Source of the DNA: Chryseobacterium sp. JV274
Lineage (GTDB): Bacteria > Bacteroidota > Bacteroidia > Flavobacteriales > Weeksellaceae
Reading direction: 5' to 3'
DNA: 64,000 nucleotides
NCBI RefSeq assembly: GCF_903969135.1
Contig: NZ_LR824569.1
Location: 2,170,001 to 2,234,000 of the forward strand
In this document: piece after piece, positions 59,127-64,000 of the stretch
How positions within the stretch are numbered: the stretch's first letter is position 1
How the letters are laid out: each line of letters starts with the position of its first letter
The notes under the pieces: model-generated
The model's database searches: none
What the model saw: the letters and a program-made list of their open reading frames with translations, nothing else
What the model was told of the DNA's origin: nothing
Program-made: the position numbers and the translations under genes

Positions 59127-59200
59127 TTGTCATTCTGACGAAGGAAGAGTTCTTCAGTAACCAGATTCTTTACTTCATTTTATATCGTTCAGAATGACAA
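59127..59200. repeat. REP-like intergenic palindrome, copy 3
   Basis: Arms TTGTCATTCTGA (59127-59138) and TCAGAATGACAA (59189-59200) are perfect over 12 bp; AGAGTTCTTC and GATTCTT inside add a second pairing. TGTCATTCTGACGAAGGAAG is shared with the copy at 25917-25936. Confidence 0.75.
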
Positions 59201-59230
59201 GCCAACTAAATTTAATTTTAAGCTAAATAT

Positions 59231-59989
59231 ATGACAACCCTACTCTATGATGGAAGTTTCGATGGTCTTTTCACCGCGATATTTGAAGTTTTCGAATATC
59301 GTTATAAAGAGGTAGAAATTGCCAGTAGAGAGCGTTTTCATCAGGAAAATATTTTTGCGGAAATTCATGAAGTTATTACTCAAACGGAAAAATCTGAGCG
59401 GGTTCTCAACAAATTGGAACAGAATATCGGGAAAGTGGGCGTCCATAAGCTTTTAAAAGTTTTTTTATCAGAGGAACCCGATCTTGAAAACCTCATCTTA
59501 TCTGCTGTAAGGCAATCTATCAAGCATCCGGAAGAAAATATTCTTGAAAATTTTGCAGATTCTGATATTTTAACAATTTCTAAAATCGGGAAATCTGTAG
59601 ACAGGGAAAGACATAGAATGACAGCTTTTGTCCGCTTTGAAAAGATGAAAGATGATGTTTTCTTCTCTAAAATAGATCCCGACTTCAATGTTCTTCCGTT
59701 AATCCGAAAACATTTTAATGACCGGTATCAGGATCAGAAATGGATGATCTATGATCTGAGAAGAAACTACGGAATTCTTTATGATCTGGATACCTGTGAC
59801 TTTTTCTATCCTGAAGAAAGAATTGATTTCAATAATTATCAGCAGAAATTCCATGATGAAGAGAAAAATTACCAAACTCTTTGGCAGCGTTATTTTACAA
59901 AAACCAATATTGTGGAACGAAAGAATATGAAACTGCATATTCAGCATGTTCCGAAAAGATACTGGAAATATTTGACTGAAAAATGGTAA
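59231..59989 (+). CDS. Putative DNA repair protein, TIGR03915-like partner of the radical-SAM gene
   Basis: 252 residues. The N-terminus TTLLYDGSFDGLFTAIFEVFE and FVRFEKMKDDVFFSKIDPDFNVLPLI match the family usually named putative DNA repair or DNA metabolism protein, found fused or adjacent to UdgX-like uracil-DNA-binding proteins and the radical-SAM protein upstream. No known catalytic motif is visible. Together the two genes form a conserved pair of unknown reaction. A 402-bp convergent gap follows. Confidence 0.87.
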   Translation: MTTLLYDGSFDGLFTAIFEVFEYRYKEVEIASRERFHQENIFAEIHEVITQTEKSERVLNKLEQNIGKVGVHKLLKVFLSEEPDLENLILSAVRQSIKHPEENILENFADSDILTISKIGKSVDRERHRMTAFVRFEKMKDDVFFSKIDPDFNVLPLIRKHFNDRYQDQKWMIYDLRRNYGILYDLDTCDFFYPEERIDFNNYQQKFHDEEKNYQTLWQRYFTKTNIVERKNMKLHIQHVPKRYWKYLTEKW

Positions 59990-60391
59990 CATAATCGGCA
60001 GCAGATAATGCAATTTTTACAGATAAGTTTATCTTGAATCCTTATCATATGAGCTCAAATCAAACTCAATAATTCCATATTGTGGATAACTTTTTTTTTC
60101 CAACAAAGAAAAGACTGTATTTCAAGTCTTCATTTTTTAATTTTATTTAAATTATTAATTTAGTGACAGATAGAATCCACATTAATCGAAAACTCATATT
60201 GTGGATAACTTTTTTCAATTAACATATAGTTAATATTGAAAATATTTCAACATCAATTTTTATGTGAAAATTGAGTAAAAAAAGTCATTCCCAAAGAAGA
60301 AAAGGAATATAAAAAGAGCATATAAACCTATGTAAATCTATGACCTACATATTAAAAAACCGAATCAACATTTCTAATTTGTGGATAACTT
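59990..60391. other. AT-rich convergent gap with three DnaA boxes
   Basis: 402 bp between two convergent gene ends, so no promoter is required here. It contains three perfect TGTGGATAA (complement of TTATCCACA) at 60081-60089, 60200-60208 and 60380-60388, all in the same orientation and inside a longer TTGTGGATAACTTTT repeat. AT-only runs lie between them (about 60129-60165 and 60217-60280). No gene is visible. It may be a replication-origin-like or DnaA-titrating site. Confidence 0.5.
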
Positions 60392-61192
60392 TTACTTTTT
60401 GATAGTCCGCAAGGCTTTCTTTACGATGTACTGGGTTTCTTTTGTGAAACTTTCCCGAAGCCATTCATCACAGATTTCCACTACAAACTCAGGTTGTGAT
60501 TTGCTGGCATCATTAAGCCAATTGCCGACACTATCCTGTACGTATCGGGATGAATCTGATCGTAAAGGTTCTAAAATTTCAAGGCCTAGTCCCGGATTTT
60601 GTTTTAGAGCATCAATATGTTCACACCAGACTCCTCTCGGCCAGGTAGATTCACTGGCAAAACGTCTTACATTTTCATTGTTATGCTGAGTCCATTCTGA
60701 TAAAATAGATATACTTTCATCAAGATTTTTTGAGATATCCGGACGCACAGTCATCCAGCAAATCTCTCTCACTCCAAAATGGGAATCAGAAGCGAAAGAC
60801 TGGATGCTTTTTAATTTTTCTTTAAGTTTCAAGTCATTGTTTCTTCCAATGGTATAAGCTGCCCAGCAACGCACGAGATCTGCCGGATGTGTGGAGAGTC
60901 CAAACAAAAATTCGTCATCATTATTTCTCATGGTTAAATTTAAAAGCTCAACTCCAATAGCTTCGTTAACAGTGTTGACAGTTTGCTTTTTCAGTTGATC
61001 TACATTTTCTAAAACAGGTTTTAAATAGTCAATCCGGTTATTCTGCTGAAGTAAATTCTCCAACAAGAGCCTTTGATCTACTGCAAGCCATTCTGTAAGA
61101 TTGGCGGTTTCAATTTCTCCCCGATTCAGCTGTTCCAGAATATCCGGTGGAATATCTTTAATGGAACGGGGCCCTTTTCGTTTTTCTGACAT
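60392..61192 (-). CDS. DNA alkylation repair protein (HEAT-repeat, AlkC/AlkD-like)
   Basis: 266 residues of helical repeats. FGVREICWMTVRPDISKN and SSRYVQDSVGNWLNDASK, with terminal ETQYIVKKALRTIK, are typical of the HEAT-repeat glycosylases that remove bulky or charged alkylated bases. The tryptophans and aspartate expected to touch the lesion are in the WPRGVW and VGNWLND segments. Its position beside the radical-SAM pair suggests a DNA-maintenance neighbourhood. The first ~35 residues differ from AlkD and are proline/charged. Confidence 0.8.
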   Translation of the reverse strand: MSEKRKGPRSIKDIPPDILEQLNRGEIETANLTEWLAVDQRLLLENLLQQNNRIDYLKPVLENVDQLKKQTVNTVNEAIGVELLNLTMRNNDDEFLFGLSTHPADLVRCWAAYTIGRNNDLKLKEKLKSIQSFASDSHFGVREICWMTVRPDISKNLDESISILSEWTQHNNENVRRFASESTWPRGVWCEHIDALKQNPGLGLEILEPLRSDSSRYVQDSVGNWLNDASKSQPEFVVEICDEWLRESFTKETQYIVKKALRTIKK

Positions 61193-61288
61193 GCTGTTTT
61201 TAATGATTATCTTTACAAAAGTCTGAAACTAACCGGACAAAAGCAATACCGTATATTTTTCACCCATAGGGATAAAAAAGTCAATTTT

Positions 61289-61630
61289 ATGGAAACAAAG
61301 GAAAGAGCTGAAGAAAATAAAATTTGTCCGTTGGAAGTAGCCGTTAATACCATCAGTGGAAAATGGAAAATTCCTATTGTGTGGCAGATCAATGAAGGAA
61401 AAAAACGTCCGAGTGAATTTCTGCGCGGTATCGCTAAAGTGGACCGAAGAGTTTTGAATCAGCAATTGATGGGGATGGTAGAAGACGGTATTCTAACGAA
61501 ACAGTCTTATAATGAACTTCCCCCAAGGGTTGAATACACTTTAACAGAACTTGGCGAAAAGCTGGTGGAAATCCTCTGGCAATTGAATGATTGGGGAAAA
61601 TTGTTGATTCCGGAGAAAAAAGGCCATTAA
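61289..61630 (+). CDS. HxlR-family transcriptional regulator
   Basis: 113 residues. CPLEVAVNTISGKWKIPIVWQI opens with the conserved cysteine and GKWK; RPSEFLRGI, DRRVLNQQLMGMVEDGI and YTLTELGEKL form the winged helix. HxlR proteins sense electrophiles or formaldehyde or regulate neighbouring redox genes. It is divergent from the alkylation-repair gene (97 nt), which it may control (inference). Confidence 0.93.
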   Translation: METKERAEENKICPLEVAVNTISGKWKIPIVWQINEGKKRPSEFLRGIAKVDRRVLNQQLMGMVEDGILTKQSYNELPPRVEYTLTELGEKLVEILWQLNDWGKLLIPEKKGH

Positions 61631-61701
61631 ACTAACAGATTTTCAGATTATGTATTGGCAGATCTGCGAAAAAAAATGATATTTGTGTTCACTAAAAACA
61701 C

Positions 61702-62580
61702 ATGAAAAAGATTATCACTGGAATCACAGGATTTTTACTTCTCACAGGCTGTACAAAAGAAAAGTTATCAGACCGCTTACTGCCTGAACCGGATAAGAAC
61801 GAACATTTAATCGCAGAAACTGCTTTAAAAATCCATAAGGATAAAAATACCATCCGTGAAAGATTTTCTCCTCCTGAAGGCTATGAATGGAGTGAAGAAA
61901 AACCGGATTCTTTCGGATATTTTATTGAAAATTTTAAGCTGAAACCTTATGCCAGTCAAATTTTAAAATATGACGGAACTCCTATTTCTACCCAGCATCT
62001 TCATGAAGCCGTTTTTGATATTGATACAGGAAATAAAGACTTGCAGCAATGTGCTGATGCGGCAATCCGTATGAGGGCTGAATATCTTTATAAATCGAAA
62101 AAATTTGACGCGATCAAATTTCATTTTACCAGTGGTGATCTTCTCAGCTGGAATGACTACAAAAACGGGACGAGAGCATTTGTCAGTGGAAATTCGGTCA
62201 GCTTCAGAAAAGCTGCGGCTTTTGATGACTCTTATCAGAGTTTCAGAAATTATCTGGATCTGATCTTTAATTATGCGGGAACGATTTCATTACATAAAGA
62301 AACAAAACCTGTAACAAAAAATTCAGATCTTAAAACCGGAGATATTCTGATCACACCGGGAAGTCCGGGACATATTGTTTTTATTTCCGGTGTCTGCCGC
62401 AATAAGGAAGGGAAAAGATTGTTTTTATTGAGTGAAGGATTTACACCGGCACAATCTATTCATGTACTCTCCAATCCTTTTAACCCCTATTTTACACCCT
62501 GGTATGACCTGGATATCGATGCTCAGGAAACTAAAACTGCACGATATTTTTTTAAACCTACAAACTTCAGAAGCTTTTAA
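61702..62580 (+). CDS. DUF4846 family lipoprotein
   Basis: 292 residues with a lipobox LLTGC (C17). DUF4846 features: RFSPPEGYEW near residue 54, YLYKSKKFDAIKFHFTSGD, and the GDILITPGSPGHIVFI segment, which resembles NlpC/P60-like amidase cores (the H of GHIVFI). It may be a cell-wall amidase anchored to a membrane; the activity is unproven. Confidence 0.8.
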   Translation: MKKIITGITGFLLLTGCTKEKLSDRLLPEPDKNEHLIAETALKIHKDKNTIRERFSPPEGYEWSEEKPDSFGYFIENFKLKPYASQILKYDGTPISTQHLHEAVFDIDTGNKDLQQCADAAIRMRAEYLYKSKKFDAIKFHFTSGDLLSWNDYKNGTRAFVSGNSVSFRKAAAFDDSYQSFRNYLDLIFNYAGTISLHKETKPVTKNSDLKTGDILITPGSPGHIVFISGVCRNKEGKRLFLLSEGFTPAQSIHVLSNPFNPYFTPWYDLDIDAQETKTARYFFKPTNFRSF

Positions 62581-62635
62581 TAATTTATATTCAAAACTAT
62601 TGGAAAGTTACTACGATAATCTGAACTTGTTTTTG

Positions 62636-62643
62636 TAAATTTG
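62636..62643 (+). promoter_or_regulatory. -7 box of pfkA
   Basis: TAAATTTG, perfect, 20 nt before ATG 62664. It covers the GTG at 62643, ruling that out as the start. Confidence 0.6.
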
Positions 62644-62663
62644 TGTTCGAAATTTTTTTCTTG

Positions 62664-63650
62664 ATGAAAGAGAGTGCTGTAAAAAAAATTGCAGTTCTTA
62701 CTTCAGGAGGTGACTCTCCGGGTATGAATGCGGCGTTAAGAGCGGTAGTAAGAACCGCCAATTACTATAATATCGAATGCTACGGGGTGAGAGAAGGCTA
62801 CAACGGTCTTATCAACAATGATTTCCTGAAAATGGGAGCCCGTTCCGTAAAAAATATAATCAACCAAGGTGGAACAATTCTAAAGTCTGCCAGATCCGCT
62901 GAATTCAGAACAAAAGAAGGCCGTCAGAAAGCTTATGACAATTGCGTAAAGCTTGGAATAGACGGATTGGTTTGTATTGGTGGAGACGGAACTTTCACCG
63001 GTGCAAAAATCTTTAATGAAGAATTCGGAATCAGAGTAATCGGTATCCCGGGAACGATCGACAACGATATTTTCGGAACAGATAATACCATCGGATACGA
63101 CACTGCTTTGAATACTGCCATGGATGCCATTGATAAAATCCGTGATACTGCAACTTCTCACAACAGAGTTTTCTTTGTAGAAGTTATGGGTCGTGATGCT
63201 GGTTTTATTGCGTTAAACAGTGGATTGGCAACGGGAGCTTTAGATATTTTAATTCCTGAGAAAAAAGATAGTATTGATGAACTTTTCGCGAAATTCAGAG
63301 ATGCAGAAAAAACAGGAAAAGCATCAAGCATTGTGGTGGTTGCAGAAGGTGAAAAACTAGCCAATGTGTATGAACTTGCCGAAAAAACAAAACAGACATT
63401 CCCTGATTATGACATTCGTGTAGCAATTTTGGGACACATGCAAAGAGGAGGTTCTCCAAGCTGTGCAGACAGAGTTTTGGCAAGCAGATTAGGCTATGGT
63501 GCTGTAACAGGATTAATGGAAGGACAAAGCAATGTAATGGCAGGAATGCGTTCCAACGATCTGACGTATACGCCTATTGAAGAAGCCATTAAAAAACATA
63601 ACGAAATCAATGAAGATCTTTTACTGATTTCAAAAATTTTAGCAATCTAA
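62664..63650 (+). CDS. pfkA: 6-phosphofructokinase
   Basis: ATP-dependent enzyme that makes fructose-1,6-bisphosphate, the committed step of glycolysis. 328 residues from ATG 62664. GGDSPGMNAALR (ATP), GGDGTFTGA, and PGTIDNDIFGTDNTIGYDTA with the catalytic aspartates of TIDND are present, along with MGRDAGFIAL and GHMQRGGSPS. gapA follows 32 nt later, so two glycolytic genes probably share a transcript. Confidence 0.97.
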   Translation: MKESAVKKIAVLTSGGDSPGMNAALRAVVRTANYYNIECYGVREGYNGLINNDFLKMGARSVKNIINQGGTILKSARSAEFRTKEGRQKAYDNCVKLGIDGLVCIGGDGTFTGAKIFNEEFGIRVIGIPGTIDNDIFGTDNTIGYDTALNTAMDAIDKIRDTATSHNRVFFVEVMGRDAGFIALNSGLATGALDILIPEKKDSIDELFAKFRDAEKTGKASSIVVVAEGEKLANVYELAEKTKQTFPDYDIRVAILGHMQRGGSPSCADRVLASRLGYGAVTGLMEGQSNVMAGMRSNDLTYTPIEEAIKKHNEINEDLLLISKILAI

Positions 63651-63670
63651 TTATTTTTATAATCTAATAA

Positions 63671-64000
<330 letters not shown>

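Overview
The window reads as chromosomal DNA of a low-GC member of the Bacteroidota, most likely Chryseobacterium or a close relative in the Weeksellaceae (inferred, not checked against a database). Evidence: perfect or near-perfect flavobacterial -7 boxes (TAnnTTTG) sit in front of many genes; three cell-surface proteins carry C-terminal domains of the type IX secretion system (T9SS); short peptides begin with an MKNLKKLNR-type double-glycine leader like those I know from Chryseobacterium; and there is a class II HMG-CoA reductase, a TonB-dependent receptor and many start sites without a Shine-Dalgarno sequence. No phage, transposase, rRNA operon or CRISPR array is visible.

Layout. 1-4.2 kb: end of an efflux outer-membrane factor, then miaA (-), yicC, gmk and nadA (+). 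4.2-5.6 kb: six small cysteine-rich peptides with double-glycine leaders, all on the minus strand and with no exporter or modifying enzyme in the window. 5.7-12.4 kb: a threonine operon, led by a Thr-rich leader peptide and attenuator-like hairpins (not a gene usually annotated), then thrA-thrB-thrC-folB and a DUF4403 gene; next an RDD membrane protein and tRNA-Cys. 13.1-16.6 kb: gene-poor, with an unknown 75-aa gene, a glycosyltransferase, a secreted protein, recurring hairpin/micro-ORF units and a repeated TATGA-N6-TCATA palindrome. 16.6-23 kb: glycine-zipper lipoprotein, polytopic membrane protein, aroC, two thioredoxin-fold proteins, a YkvA protein and a fused OPRT-OMP decarboxylase (UMP synthase). 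23-33.5 kb: surface biology, with a degenerate M1-peptidase-like/beta-barrel protein, three T9SS cargo proteins and a large outer-membrane protein. 33.5-45.7 kb: housekeeping enzymes (dusB, deoC, Lrp, exonuclease-family protein, trmD, NDH-2-like oxidoreductase, GH25 lysozyme, hydrolase fusion, nucleotidase, ABC-F protein, oxidoreductase). 45.9-52 kb: a siderophore receptor with a PepSY-TM partner, a porin-like barrel, 1-Cys peroxiredoxin and MscS channel. 52-57.7 kb: sucC, then a tightly packed minus-strand operon of HMG-CoA reductase, an unannotated 55-aa membrane peptide, a DUF3298-like protein, a DUF423 protein and a CLC channel. 57.8-64 kb: a radical-SAM DNA-repair pair, a convergent AT-rich gap holding three perfect DnaA boxes, an alkylation-repair protein, HxlR regulator, DUF4846 lipoprotein, pfkA and the start of gapA.

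The observations I rate highest are the orphan six-cysteine peptide array, the threonine leader, the DnaA-box cluster, the repeated palindrome and hairpin/micro-ORF units around 13-15.6 kb, and two genes missed by a 60-residue cutoff (4982-5152 and 56156-56323). Several start codons were moved because a promoter or terminator overlaps the longest reading frame.
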